Source: Effrenium voratum (Eukaryota > Sar > Dinophyceae > Suessiales > Symbiodiniaceae). Taken from it: DNA of 64,000 bases. The position numbers were made by a program, and so were the translations under genes. The DNA lies in the NCBI GenBank assembly GCA_963377175.1, contig CAUJNA010003738.1, positions 372,501 through 436,500 on the forward strand. Reading direction: 5' to 3'. The notes beneath the pieces are model-generated. The model did no database searches, was not told the origin of the DNA, and was given only the letters and a program-made list of their open reading frames with translations. The first letter of the stretch is position 1, and each line of letters opens with the position of its first letter. Below, in pieces: positions 23,485 through 38,400 of the stretch.

Positions 23485-26400
23485 CTCGAAAAGCGGAAAA
23501 TGTGCAGTCGGACAATATGGCAGCAACATGGACGCATTGAAAACGTGGTATGCACGTGTTTTGCTATGTCGATGGCAAGCATTTCCCTGGTTGAAAGTAT
23601 TCCTTCGGGATGGGTGTTCAAAACCTAATATACTGATATACTAGATCATTTTGGGATAAGGAAAACATGAGGAGCGCCAGTACCACGGTGTCCTGTTGTT
23701 TTGCTTGGTCTAAGCTTTGGTCTCTACCTCCTCATCCTGCATCTCCTGACACAGATCCTCAATTCTGCAAGCGTTCGGTGACTCGTTTGTGTGCTGCTTG
23801 ATGTATTTTGATGGATTTCTGGAGCATAGCCATCGATATTCTTTAGGCTGTTGAAGGGGCCGGTGACAGCCATTCAGTTGAGTTTGCCGGATCTAGTGCA
23901 CTTGCAAATTTAGGATAGGGCAGTCTGCCCAGGGAGCCCAGGCTCATCAAGAGTGAGTTGCTCAAACCCAGGGCTCTCAAAGTCAGACTGGCTTGCTTTG
24001 CGAGTGATGCGTCGCGAGTGGCAGAGGCCGTCGACTTGCCTTCCAGTAAGGACTCTCAATACATTGCAGGCCTCTGCATTCGATCAACTGCTCGGCCCTG
24101 AGAAAGTGTCTTCGGCCCACACCCGCCAGGCTAGGCGCTTATGCGATTGCTAAGGCAACATCTAAAACCATCACACCTGCACTTGGAAAACAACCGTCAA
24201 ACGCAAACCTTGCCTGCCAGAGTTATTCAATGAGCATAGTCTTGGACGCTCTGGCGCGCTTGGCACTCCCAGAAGTGATTCGCCCGCACCAAATCGCGAC
24301 CACTCCGCTTGTTTTAGGTAGCAAGCATCAAGCAACCCGCAGCATCTCGCCCCAAACAGGCCACCATCTGACCACCATCTGACTCTCTGGCTGGCTGTTG
24401 GGACCCACGCTGAATTTGTGCCCAAGCCGCACTGAAGGAATCGAAGTTCTCCGCGTAGTCGTGCATCCGGGTGCCTTCCCTCACAGGATCCGCAAAGACC
24501 TCGTCCTCCGAGATGCTCTCCTCAGAGCTGCATGTGTGCAGGAGATCCCCAACATGGGGTGGGTCTTTTTCTTGTGGCTTCCCCTGAAAAGCCACAAGAC
24601 AAGGGGGTAATCTCTTTGTTGGCCGTGGCTTCATGGGTGCAATGCTTCCGGCATGAGGATCCCTTCCGGCTGTGTTAGCGTGCCGGAGGTCCAAGCAAAA
24701 CGGCCGACGCCTCTGAACAAAACAACTGGACTAATTACCCGTGCCCTAAACAGCACAACGCGCAAAAAGGTTCCGCCCATGAATTAAATGAACAAATAAA
24801 TGATCTGAATTCACACAGAATAGCACACCAGTTGCCAATGCCAGTCGGCACGGTAAGTTTACCTGCTGATGCTTGAACATCCAAAATAGCCGTTCTGCGT
24901 GTGCTGCCAAACGAACTTCTTTTAGGGGCCGGGCCCCCAAAAAGCGAACACGTCTCGGATGCTGCTCATTTGCTTTATAGTGACTCGTTCTTGGCAAATA
25001 CTAAACGCACCCTACCCCAGCAATGGTCTGTCCAATGCCCAGGATTACGTATAGAAGCATCTTGTAACGAGCTTGGTACGCTTCCGCCAGGAACACCGCA
25101 CCAACGGGCTGCAAAGCAACACCCCGTGAACGCCAAGTGTCCGCCGGGTCTTCCAGCTCCACAGGGACAGGAGATGCGGCGATTTCACCGTCATCGCTCT
25201 GCACTTCGAACTCCTCGTTGTAGTCGGGATCCATATCGCTATTTTCCTGCATGCTGAATCCCCCTCAGCACTTCGCGCAGAAAGTGCAGCTTTTAGTGCG
25301 GGTGTGTGTGTGTGTCCAAACGCCGAAATGGCTCTGGTGCTTGTCACGACAAGGGCACAAGTGGGTGACCATATGTGGCAGAGGCAGAGGTCTCAGCATT
25401 GCCAAAACTGACCAAAGGGTCAATCATTCAGTCATCTTTGCAAGTGACAAAACATGTCAAGGGTTCTTGCCTAAGCTTCTGGCAACTAAACCGCTGTTTC
25501 CAAAGCCCTCGCCCCAAGTCACCTCACCCTGATTTGGCAATAATCAGCAATCCATCCGAAACGCCCCTGTCTGCGCAGAGACTTCTGAGGAATTTCCCAT
25601 GATGCAAACACTTGCTTCCAACATTGATCATGCAATGGATGGCATAACCCGACCAAATTCACAAAGCACGCTATAAGCTGCTAGGATTTCCTCCACATCT
25701 TCCTGAGACCACTGCTTGGGCCCATGGGGTTTCCCGTTATGAAAAACCAGCACGAAAAGCTGTCGAAGTGGGGGTTGTTCATGAACCAACCTGGTCGTTC
25801 CATCAGAAAACTCCTCTGCCTCGACCAGCACCGGCGGCCCGGCCGGGGGCGCAGCCGCTGGCACGGCGGGCCTCACCGGCGCCGGCGCAGACGGTGCGGG
25901 CAGCGCCTGAGTGGCAAAGTTATGCGAATGGATCCAAGGAACTTGCTGGTTCTCAGAAGAGAACCGAAAGCGGGAATGACCCCTATAAACCACTTGCTCT
26001 GGTTTCCTTTAAAGGGTTTTTTAGGTTCATTCCCACATTCCCCACTGAGCACCAGCAAGAGAAACTTGGTTGCTGTCGACTCCTCAAACAGTTGTTAACT
26101 TTTTGTGGAAGGCGTGAAGCAACTTAATTGGAACCCTCCTAAGGAGCCAGTCCAGCTTAGTAGACCCCGTTTAAAAAGGAACAACGCCAAAATGGACCAC
26201 GGGGAAACTAAAGGATGTGCAAACTTTTTCAGACATCGTTGACCCAACCCTGGACTGCACCCTCTTTAAGGGGGAACGGAGCCCCACTGTGGGCCTGGTG
26301 GTTGGAAACATGAAGCCAACTCATGCTGCAATAGTGCACTGGTCCGCCAGGGATAGATGGAGGAGACGCTTTCCCATTTCTGTGGGGATCGAGTCGAACA

Positions 26401-29400
26401 TGTTACGTGATGGTTGTTCAAACGACCACCAAGCTCTCACCAGGCGATTAGGAATGCCGAGGCGTGCACAGCAATGATATGCGTGGGAGCCTCTCCATTT
26501 GAGATGGTTCGAGGATTGGATCTGTATCATGGTCTGTCGGGATTGGGATGACAATCCAGAACCTGCCTTCTGCACAAGCGCATGTTCCAGTATATCCCAG
26601 TCAACATCACTTTGCGCATCAAGCTCAGACATTGAAACATGACAACCCGACTAATGGTTTTCTGACTGTTTCCTGCGAAGGCTAAGAAAGTGTTGCAGCT
26701 TCAGGGCTGCGCAAGCGTGGTGCTATTCCCATCTGTGTCACCCGCCCGCCTCCTCCGACACATCCTCAAAGTCATCAGTGGAGTAGTGCTTCACGGCGCC
26801 GACACCTGAAAGAGCAAAACGCACCCACACAAGCTATGACGTGGTTGCCTGAATTGCATAATGTATGACAACAAGCAGCCTATGAGTATGGCACACCTCC
26901 CTATAGCATGCATTGACGCACAGCAGGACGCCGTTCATACGCGTACATCTTTTGGCCTTCGTACTCGAAGAAACCCTAGCGTTGAGGCTTTGCAACCATT
27001 AGGACCCAGGCGCGCCATCCTACCGGACTTAGGATTTCTCGATTCCGAGCAATCGTTCCTCTTTTACTGACTCCAAACACCTGAAACATGTGCCTTGATT
27101 AGGGGCTCCCTTTGACAATCTAAGCTTGCTGTGGCTCATTGCACGACAAGCAGAATGCATCTAGGGCTGCATAGCACGTCACCTGGAAAGCCTCTTTGCC
27201 CCGCATTTCTTGGCCAAGGCATACAAAGTTCATAGGATTCCAATATTCCATGCTTGTGTGAGGTGTACATTTATATACCCTTGCAGCATTGCAGTGCGCA
27301 GAATTACACCGAACTAAGCATCCCACGGGGGGGCTTTTGGGGCGTTGATTCGCCAGCGAAGCCTTTTCAAAGCAACCTCTTGGCCCAGGTACGGTCATCC
27401 TCTGGCGCCGGCGCCGGGCGGCTCAACGGCTGCTCGGTCGAGTCCTGGGCATCAGCGTCCCCGTGCGTCGCAAACTGAAGCGACGAATTTGGGCTCATCG
27501 TTCCCCCCCTTGCCCACCAGCCAGAATGGTTCTCAGAACCAGGGTGAGAACTTTTCCTGGTGGGGGGGGCGGGAACCACGGTAAACTAAACGGTGCGCTG
27601 AATCATGAGAAGAAACATTTGCCCCATGTTTCAGAATGCCCGCAGCACAATCATCCTTCTGTGTCTCTTTCAACCTGGAGCTGAGTAGCATCAATGTTTG
27701 CCGGCATGTGACGGGTGAGTGACACCATTGCCATCGTCCGGCAACATACTGTTACAGGAAGCCTGCCTGTGCACCCAGCTGGATGCTGCTCAAACCTTTG
27801 AGATTGAACGTGCACCTGTCAAACAATTGCCAAGAGTGTTATTTTGAAACGATGAAGGTCGATATCTTGCCTGCGCAAGACAACACGTCCCAATTCCAAA
27901 TGGTGTGTTCCTTTTAAAGCTTTTGGTTTCACTTGACTATCTGGAGCATCAGGGGATGACAAAGCGCCATCTCCTGCTCTGGAATCGCACCAAGCACAAG
28001 ACAGCCTCAGGTTCCTGTGGATTCTTCACGTTGGAACATCGGCTGGTTTGGTCATGTTTGGTCCCATTTGGCTCGTGGATTCAGGTTGGTTTAAGGGTGG
28101 ACAGCTTTGGCCTCATTTGTTCAGCCCCTTCTCTCCTTTTTCCATCATCCTACTACTGCCCAAGCCAGCCACAAAGAGATAACAGCCAAGAGCTAAGCCA
28201 GAAAGCCAAAACAACGTCCGACGAACATAGACAAACCTTCATCAATGGGCCTGACATGCAATGACGGCGCAGGGAGGATGACATGGCCAGTCAGAATCTG
28301 GGGCGGGTGTTACCTACCCCACGCATGCTGTCCGCATCTCCCGGCTGCTGGCAAGTGGCATCCAGCGGGATCTCGATCTCTTCCCCCTCCTCTTCGAACT
28401 CCTGAGGGGGAGGGGGGCCTACCGGCCATGGTAATCCCGGTTCCGCGAGGGCTTCATAAATTTGTGGGGCTCCTGGTGCAACAATGACCTTGCTTCAAGC
28501 AGTTATTCAAATCGATGCTTCACATTGGGCTTATTGAGCAAAAAGCAACACCCTTGCTGGATCTTGTTCTCTTTTCCCTTGCCTTGACCGTCCTTTGGCA
28601 AGTTAACAAGGGTCCAATTGAGGAATCCAGCATGCAAACTAAACCCGGCCCAACACGCCGTAGTGAAGTGTCCATCGAAATTTTGAAGCCAAAATGCCAA
28701 CAAGAATTGCTTTAGCATGACATGAGGGGACGTGTTCTTCACAACGGCCCCTGCAGGTTCAACAAAAAAATAGGGTCTGCAAAACGGCCAAAGCGCCAAA
28801 GCCGACAAACAGCTGTGCGTACCCTCTACCTCTGCCATCTCTGCCCACTTCTGCGTACCCAGTGCCTCCTCCTCGCTCATTGGCGCTGCCAGCGCCGCTG
28901 GCGCTGTGTACGCCAGCGTGGTAGGCGCCGCTGGCGCCGCCGCCGGCGTTGGCGCCGGCGCCGGCGCCGGGGCCACGACCGCAGCGGGCGCGGGCGTAGC
29001 GGGCGCGGGCGCAGCGGGCGCGGGCGCGGCGCCCGGGGCGGCGGATTTGGGGGACTGGTCCTCCTCGAAATCGGAGCCGTAGTCACTCTTATCCTCGCAA
29101 GGAATCTCTGGGGGCAGTTTCATCGTTGGAGGGAGAAAGCGGAATCAGCGTGACAACTCCATCAGATAGGTCAAGGGCCTGCTTGTTGACAAGCTGCCAG
29201 ATTCTCAACCAGCGATAACTTGTTCCCCCGCCCACCTCCAGAAAGTTTCAAGGGTTTCCGGGACATGGCCAGCAAAATTTGGGATATGGACATCTTCAAA
29301 TCAGCTGACCGGCCTCCTCTGCCTCTGCAGCTGGTAGAGTGACCTTCCCAGCAGAGACATGGGCGACTTTTGGCTACCAGGTGTCATTCAGAGTGTGATC

Positions 29401-32400
29401 AATTTTCTCCCCTATCTCCAATGATCAGAAACACGGCAGGGCTGATCCGTGGATGACTTTGGAACGAACTGAACCGTTGTGAAAGGCAACCCGGGCTTTT
29501 AGGCCATGAGTGACCCCGAGAAGCACCCGCAACGAGGCGGCTTTCGTTTCAGGGCATGGGCGCTTCACATCGGCACATCGCCGTACGGATATCTGACAAC
29601 CATTGTGAGGGCTTTGGCATGCCGACCAAAAAGGAAGACTTCATGCTAAAGCAGCAACCAACAGACCCGAGCTAAGCTCAAAGCCAGCCCTGGAACCAGC
29701 CACAAACCCCACCCACCCACCCACCCACCCACCCGCCCACCCGCCTGCCCGCCCACCCGCCTGCCCACCCACCCAGCCCAACCAACCAAACCACCAAGAC
29801 ACCTTACCACACCTTCTGCCGGGGGCCAGTGCTACTGGCCGAGGTGCCTTCAGCTCCAACATGTCAAAGTGCCTCCTTCTGTTGACACTTGCTTCAAGCC
29901 CCCAAGATTCATAAAACAAAACAAAACAACGAGCCTACCTCGCAACATTCCCTCGACCATCCACGCCTTGGTGGTCTCAGGGGAAAAGCTCACTGAGGTG
30001 GGGATGGTGGAGCTGGTAGTGTCCTTGTCGGCTTGGGCCGCCTGGCCGGAAATGACAATTCAAACTCAAAACCTCTGCCCTGAATGTGCCTCATCAAAAC
30101 GTGACATCGGCATCGGAAGAGAGAAAGGCAAACGCATGGCCGGTCCAACAACTTGACAATTTCACCCAGCAGAGCCGAAACAACACCCGCCAACCCACCC
30201 TCGCCCATCCACTCCCCTACGACTTGCCGAAGGCACGTCGGATGGGAAGAAGGGCTTGAGGTGCTCGATGAGGTCACCCAAGCCTGGGGCAATCAAGCGA
30301 AGAGCATTCTAAGGCCTTGAGCAAATATGCTCATGCGGGTGGCTCCTCTTCTTTTCGGGGGCCCTCAACATGGTGGTTCTCGATTGGGTTTCCCTGAAAA
30401 CCACAAAAAAGCAGGCACCAGGAAAAATAAAATAAGCTCAGGTGACATCCCCAACAGCATGCGGTGCTCTTTTTAGTGCTCGCACCACCCCGTAGCCCTC
30501 GCAGATCCTCGTGGAACCCTTGTGGAACCCTGGTGGAACCCTGGTGGAACACTCGTGGAACCCTCGTGGAACCCTCGTGGAACCTTACCTCAGGACCGCC
30601 CCGGACCACCCCGGAGCCTATCTGGGCTGAGACCCCAAAGCTTCCAGCTGTTGGGGAAAAAAAGCAAAGAAGTGATGCCATGTGTGACAAGGAGATGATT
30701 GCAACGTGGTCGCAAATTGAATTCCCAGTGACCGTGGATCGTGATGAACCCGCAGAAACGTGGGAACACACGGGCTCTCCCAAAACTCCATGCTTAACAA
30801 CCATGGTCGCCTGATAGCATCTTTTCATTGTTGTTGTGTGTCTGTTCGGTCGGCTGGTCAAAACAAGTTGGGAATCAAACCAGCCCTCTAGAACTCGTGC
30901 CTTAGCGAAGGCATGCCTTCATCACGACACATTCGATAAGAGCAGGCAACCCTACCTCTTATGTCGGGTACCTGTCCTGTTACGGCTATAGCTCTCGCAT
31001 GTACGCCTGAAAGCAACAGGAACTCTGGGAAAGGGGTGCTTGCAGAGTCTGGAGCCAAACCTGCCCTCTGGCACACACCAAGTTGACAAAACTTTGTGTA
31101 GCTTGGCGAAGGTACTCTGCCCTCTTCGGCAAGCACCGTGCCAAGTTGTGCTTAGGCTTGTGGTGACACACGGGTCAGGCCAAACTGCACTTGCCTGGGC
31201 CAAAGCCGGCGTGAGGAGCGTGAGCAGAACATGCCTGAATCGGCAAAGGCACCCTCCCCTGATCTCAGGACAAGCAGCGTGCTGTAGGTGGCGTTCCTGC
31301 AGCGATCTCGAGGAAGAGCCCAGCCTGAATGGCTGCTGCTTGGAACTCCGTTCATGTTTGGATTCTGATTTCGATCTAGGCAGTCCCTCGAGGCATCGCA
31401 AATCGCGCGGGACAGACAGCACGCTAACTCTGGAAAAGGGCAATAAAAGCTCTCAAGAGTTTTGGAAGACTATCTGCTCGCAGCTCCCTGAAACAAAACG
31501 CACGCCGACCAAATCGTCAAGTCTCGATGCCAATTGCAGTCCATCACTTTCTTCACCTACCCCACAAGCAAGCGGTTCCGCCGTTCCGCATGTTAATTCT
31601 TGCCGGGCTGCGAAGCTGAACCCTCCGAAGGGCTCGCTGAAAACCCCGAGGTGATACAATTTGGTCTTAAACACCGTCTCGTCCAGCGGCTCCTGCGGCA
31701 CGGTGAGCGGAACAGCTCTGCCCGCCTTTGCTGAGCAAACGGGATGGGGTCCTTGAACGTGGCTGAGCCAAAGAAAGAAAGCTCCGGCGTGATTTTGGTG
31801 GTCCCTGGCATCCCAAAAGTTTGAGTGGTAACAGCCACAATCAGTGTCCCAAATCCTGTCACGTGTAGCAGTGTGTGAAATGCAAAACGTGCGTCATTAT
31901 GCGTGCCGTGCAAAGCGAGCAACTGTATAAGTTGTCTTGGGACTTCTTTAAGGAACGCTCGATACAAGGAGCTGCTGGGTGGTTTCCAGAAACGGGAGCC
32001 CCCCCCCGTTTGATTTTGTGTTTGTTTGTGTTGGTGGCCCAGCTGTTCCACTGGAACACAAATGACTGTGCGTGGCAAGCAGGCTCAACTCTTGCAACCA
32101 AAACAACCATCGGCAGATCGCGAATAACTGAGCTTTTCAATGCTCCTAGTCTATTCTGAGTATGCCTGTCTCCGGTGCACATGGAGGACGCGGCGATACA
32201 ACCGAGCCCCAATGCCCCACCACCCGATAACGTTTCGCGATGCGCTCAAGTTGTCACGCTCCAGAAATCGAAAATCAAACTGCACCCGGAACAAACCACC
32301 AAGAAACCCAACACATCTCTTCGCTCGGACCGCATGCGTTCAACCCGGACTAAAATCAACAACATAAAAACAAAAACACCCTCTTCCCTCCCCCGCTCCC

Positions 32401-35400
32401 CCCCTCCCCCGGCGGAGTCCGCTGCTCTCCTCGGGGTCGAAGGGCTGCATGGGCCGTCGCAGGAGCTCTGCGGGCTTCGCGGAGCTGCCGTGCTTCTGGA
32501 GGAGGCCTCGGCACTTTGGACGCTCCAAAACTAACCCTGAAGCCCAGAAACTGGAGCTGTACCGCCTCAAAAGTCTATGGGGTGATTTGGTGAAACACAA
32601 CAAGGTCAAACTTCGAAAAGCAGATCAAACCCCATATCAGGGTAGTTTCGGGGGTGATCACGTGGCCAGAAATGGAACACTGCGCGGAGGAGGTATGGTG
32701 AAAGCAACTTACAATTCCTGATGGCCTTGAGCCTGGCCAGCTTTCACTATCCGAGTTAAATACATAGTTTACACTGCCGACAGCCAGCCCGACCCCCAGA
32801 AGGTCGTCCCCAAAGGCCCCAAAGAAGCCTACAGGCTTCCCAAAGACGGGTCTCTTATACAGGAAGCACAAGTTCGGCCATAACGCTTTCTGGATTCCTT
32901 AAATCCTCCAGGGCCTTCGGAGTTTCCACGCCTGAGCAGGTTTGGCAACCAAATTCCTGTTTCTGATCACCGTGCCTAATGCGCAATACGTGTATCAAAG
33001 CTCAGTTGGGATCAGCATTGCAGCATTGCAGGCCCGGTGGCTAACGATCGATTTATGTGTGCTTGAATTTTGAGGTTGGCGGGCTACTCCTCACAGTCGA
33101 TCAGTCGCTGAGATTCCGAAATCTGATACTTGCAGCACAGCGCAGCTGAGGCAGTTTAGGGTCAGCCCTCATTGAAGGAAACCGATTGGCACGCGCCCTC
33201 AAATCGGTGGGCGAGAAGGAGAAGCAAATCACACAGGTCTGACGTGGTCGGCTTGCCACGAACACGTGTCCAACAACGTACGTAACCTCAAAAGAATGCG
33301 ACAGCGTGCCCAAGTCACGTTGTGCCAGGTCCTCCACGTACTCCTTCTTGCGCGGCGACGCAGGAGCTGGAGACGCAGGCACCGGTGCCGACTCCGGCGG
33401 ATCGCCTTCATCCTGAGGCAAAAACCCGCTGCTAACCTCGGATTACCGCTGTTGATTCGGGGTGCACCTGTTCAGTGGTGCACCCTTGGATGGGTTGATC
33501 CTTGAAATGCAGGACACCGAGTGGTGGCAACCGCAGCAATTCCATTTTCCTTCTGCAAGTAACCAAGGGAACCACTCCTTAAAAAACAAAAAACATGGCG
33601 AAGGGTCATTTGGACCTGCAACAGTGGTGTTGTCCTCGAATTCGTCATAGTAGGCATCCTTCTCCTTCTCTGGTTGCTTCTCCGGAGCGCTGGCGGGTGC
33701 AGCTGCGCCGGAATCCCGGAAGGAGGGCGGATTGTCCTGGTCGTCCTCAGAAACTGTGCGGAATCCCCAGCCACGTGACCAGAGATCAATACTCTTTCCA
33801 CAGAACCTTAATCTCAAAAGGAAGGTCGCACTTGGCCACACCGGGACACACACACACACACATGTGTATATATAAATATATATGTATGCACATAAATGTA
33901 AGTGTACATATAGAAAACATGTATGTATATATATATATATACTATGCCTTGAACCACGCCGAACATAACCAATCTGGAAACGGACGCAGCGCCTATGGGA
34001 AATAATTGCCAACCACCGCTAGCACATTGCAATGATATCAAGCTTTCGCACCTTCGACCATGCAAACAAACAGCTGTTCAATTGCGGATGTTGCAGCCAC
34101 TTTGGTTTGGAGGTGAAGGATTCCTTGCGCGGTACAGGTGACACACATCATGTTGCCGCAACCCGCTCCTCAAAGCGCTCCTCAAAGCCACCGAAGGCCG
34201 GAACCTTAGCCACTGGCTGTGGTTGTTTGCTTCCCAGACTGAAATGGCTGAAATCCTCCAGACAACGATATCCAAAAGCCAAGAAGGGCAGAAGTCAACG
34301 TGATTGACTTCCCAATTCCTCCCTTTGCCAGAATGCAAAAGGGAAATCAAATCTCTTCCGCCCTAGTGGGCGCCACTTGAGGGCCGACGTGCAAAACACC
34401 AGCGGCCAGGGCACGTCCGGGGACTTCTGTGGTGTCTCCTTGGGGGTCGCCGGCTCGCTCGCTGGCTCGTGATCCTGCAGCGATCTCATCCTCGGAGTTT
34501 GCATGATCCGCCCGAAGTGTGATGGCACAAATGGTCACACGATATCCCGAATTCAGGAAAGCTAGCACCCTGGGAAGCAACGAAGCCTGCCGTGAAGTTT
34601 CAGAAGGGCATTGTGACTGCGACAGCTCCAGGATTTTGCCTGCCTTCACGTCAAACATGCGTTAGAGTCCGTGAACTTGAGCCACCAAAAGCCTCAGTGA
34701 CCAAGCAAGGGCCTCCGGGCCCGCAAGAACGTTGTCCTGAACCTCCAACTCGCTTCACCGTTCGAGCGAGCCCCGAAGGCCAGAAGCCCAAGGCGCTGCT
34801 TCGCAGAGCTCGGCCGAATCTTCCCCGGTGACACCTCGCAACGGGCGACGCATGGCTCTTGGGGGTGGCAAAGGCATCTGGAGACCTGGGGCATTAGTCA
34901 CACGCTGAGCCATCCGGAGCAAGTTCCATGTGTTTCCGGTTGCTTTTTTCTGAATAACCAACCAACATGGAGTAAACCTCCACGGTGACTCATCGCGATT
35001 CTAAAAAAGGCATGCATACACAAGCAAAACCACACATCATGCATACATGATGCGTCGGGTGAGTGACAGGCTTGCCTCAGGTACAACCCTTCCAATTTAG
35101 TGGGGACCTCCGTGCGACCTTCTGCCACAGCCTTCTTAGAGCCATTGGAGACCTGTAGAACCTCCAATCCAGCACTCTATCGCATGTTTACCCTTCATTT
35201 GTCCTGTAAATGGGTCAAAAGTTCACAGCTTACGTTACCCTCCCAAAAGAAAACATGGAACCAGCACAGGGGTCCCAGGACCCCCTGAGGTTTCCAGATC
35301 ATGGAAGGGTACATGGAGTGGGATCCTTGGCGTGTCCGGGGCCCAGGCCATGAGGCTGGAGCCGCCCATTGTCGCGAAGGCCGAGGACGGCCGCGGCGAG

Positions 35401-38400
35401 GAGTTGGCGGAGCGCTTCTCCCCCGGGATGCGCCGCTCCACCGGCGTGGGCGTGCCCCCCCGAGGCGTGAGCCCGAAAAACCTCGAGCCGGAAGGGACGG
35501 AAGGGCCTCTCGTGGGGAAAACCGTTCGCAAATGGCAAGAGTGCCTGTCGTAGAACTCCTGTTTAGCTTTGTTGCATCGAAGCCAGCGCGCCAGGAAAAC
35601 AAATGAACAAAGCAAGGCAGTCTCACTGGACGATTGGCACTCCTTGTCACAAACAAAAAAAACACTTCTGAATGCAAGATCACGCGCTCGCTGCGCTTCC
35701 AACCCTCAATGCACTAATTCTGTTGCGCCAAATGGAAAGTGCAGGGGCGAGGATCCCTTTGCTGGTACGTCCCCCCCCCTTACACTTAGTAGTGGATGCT
35801 GCACCGAGCATCCGCACATACGTATTTCATCGTATTTCTCACGGTGTGTAAGCATATAACCTGCTGCAAGGGCGCCACGAGAGGCCACAGGGGCCAACAA
35901 GGTTGCTTTTTCTACCTGGCACCCAAACTGGGACCCTAAACTTCATGAGGTTGGCACGCGGGGCGAGTAGGGGCGTCTACCATCAATAAAGTCACCTGAT
36001 GGTACAAAGCTAAGGCCACCACCGGATCAACACCAAAGCAACACTTTCGCCTACTCCATGCATTTGCAGCCTGGACGTTTTTTAGATAGACCAAAACGCG
36101 GCGGTTCCCAAAAATTATCACACGCTTCGCCCAGGCACATGGGGGCATGTGGTATGACCTTCGGCTTCTCTGGCACTTCCGGGTGAGTCCAGCGGTTGTT
36201 CCTTGTGCCGTGCGGCGCGTTTTGCCCGCTTTGAAAACAGATCCGCCAGCCTGTGAGGCGCTCAAGGCTTTGGCACAAGTAACGTATGGGAGGAAGGGGG
36301 GACTGGCCAAGCAACTGGACCCGAACAGGCTGATCAGGTAAACAAATGCATGGACTTGCTTGGCAAGCCTTGCATGGGACTGAGGATCCTGGAAGCTTTC
36401 TCCGGGCGGAAAGGCTATCAGTCTGTCTGTTCCCCCGCCCTCTCCACTGCCCAGAGCCCAGAGCCCTGGGAGTGGGGAAATGCAGAGAGTGACTTGGGTT
36501 CGGCCACCCTTCGCATCAAACCACCTTCGTTTTAAGCGTCTGAATTGGTCCCCCTCAAGCAACCAGTTCACCAGCTCTTTACACTCCAATCCGAACAAAC
36601 AATGAGAAACTACCAGTTGGCCAACAGACAATATATGTTGCTAGTTGACTATTTTGTTCGAACCCTGCTAAGGGGAAGGAATCAAACCAACCGAAGGGAG
36701 CTATTGAAATCTGGTTCTCTTTTTGTCTTGAGAAGGGAACCCACCTGGGTATGCGTTCACATAGGGATTTGGAATTTGTCGGTTTCCCTTTGAATCAACC
36801 CAAAGCACCCTCTCATCCACAAACATGAAAACGTCACCTGGAAGACCAAATTTTCTTTCTAGGGACCTTCTGATACATTCCGTCGTGCACCAGAAAACAC
36901 TGAGCCTCAAACAACCGCCGCCGATCGGACCTATCTCTTTGGGGTCTCCGATCGGTGCTCCGAGCGTCAACGCCCGGACCTCCTCGGAGACGTCCTCGTT
37001 CTCCCTGCCTGAGCTGAGCAGCTCCGCCAGCTTCTCCGCCAGCCGCGTGGGATCCGGCCAGCGGTGAGAACACCTCGAGGCAATCCGTTCTTTTTTTGGG
37101 GGTTGGGGGGGGGGGGAACATACAAGCCAAACAGCAAACCGCAACCCAAACCGCAACCCAAACACAAACCAACTCAAACCAGGCAAAACGAAGTCAAACC
37201 AAACCAACCAAATCAACCAACAAAAAGACAAACCGACTAGGCCAGCCAAGTGGACAAGGCCACGCAAACACAGAAACAGATCGACAAGCAAGCAAGGAGA
37301 CCGGGTTTTCTAGTCGTTTTTCGGTTTCACCGAGGCGCAGCTTGGACCAAAGCTGCATGCGCGGCGGCAGGCCGCTTTTGGGGGCGAAATCTTTGGAGAT
37401 CTCCGCGAAGACTTCGAAGGCACCGAGGCGGGGATAGCGCACCTTCTCACCTCGGGACATCGGCACCCCAGCTGCAGGCTGACATTTTCCCGCAGAATGC
37501 CCTGGTGTCGTAACAAAAAAAACATCCCCACAAAAAAGGGGGACCACGAAACAAGGCCTGAGAAACATGATCGAATCTGTGAGAAAGCAAGGGGGAACCA
37601 GATTTTGATAGGTCAATACATTTTCCGATGATAAGGCAGTTTCAAAAAGATATCTCTGGTGGCTTTTCCTTTGGGTTCCCAAGGCCATCCAAAGATCCAT
37701 TTTGAGCAACCCTCACCAGGGGCTGCATCCAGAAGGCACATGATGGAATATGTCAAAACGATCAACACAAAAGGTACTCTCCCAAACATGGTTTGGTGCA
37801 CACTCGATTGTCTACTTCTTGTTGGACAAGGGGGCTTGTGCACTTCCAATTTGCTCGTGATGGATTTCCAGAGAAACCGCCAAAGCACTTTTCAAACAAG
37901 CTGTGGCTGTCAATGGTCGGCAGTGCAACTCAAGTAAGACCTGTGTTTCACGTTTGAGGTATCTCATGCTTGTGGGAGGTCAAAAGGAGTTTGAGCCTTG
38001 GGTCATTGGGTGGTTCTGTGCCCCGCTCTGTCTCGCCATGCCTGTGAAGAGCAGTGCGTGTGTCTCAATCAGGGCGCATCACGAATCAGAACCTTTTGTA
38101 GTTTTGTTCCGTCTTTCCACACATGCGAAGTCGTTCCGCATAAGGAGGTCAACAACGTGAGCCACAAAGCTTTCGCACCCAAGCCAAGCGCGAATCAAAC
38201 TGGGTATGAAGTGGGTTTTGGCTGCATCCCCCAGCCGAGACAAAAAACATGTTCGCATCTTTTCGGGCCCTGCCTGAGGCAGGAAAAAGACATGCGCAAA
38301 TAGGGGACAAGACGCCAGTTACATGTCTTGGGTGGCCAGGCTGACAACTCTTGACTGTAGAAATGGATGCCAATGGCGAGATGGCATCAAGCATCATTTG

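Noticed and set aside
31040..31654. Plus-strand open frame of 204 residues
   Set aside because: It is antisense to the well-supported minus-strand gene, has poor third-base bias and no recognised motif; it crosses the 31725-31675 and 31386-31308 intron region without splice logic.
35332..35553. Plus-strand exon 'AMRLEPPIVAKAEDGRGEEL'
   Set aside because: It also has an AG|G acceptor and good composition, but the antisense frame has higher third-base GC and fits the phases of the minus-strand gene on both sides.
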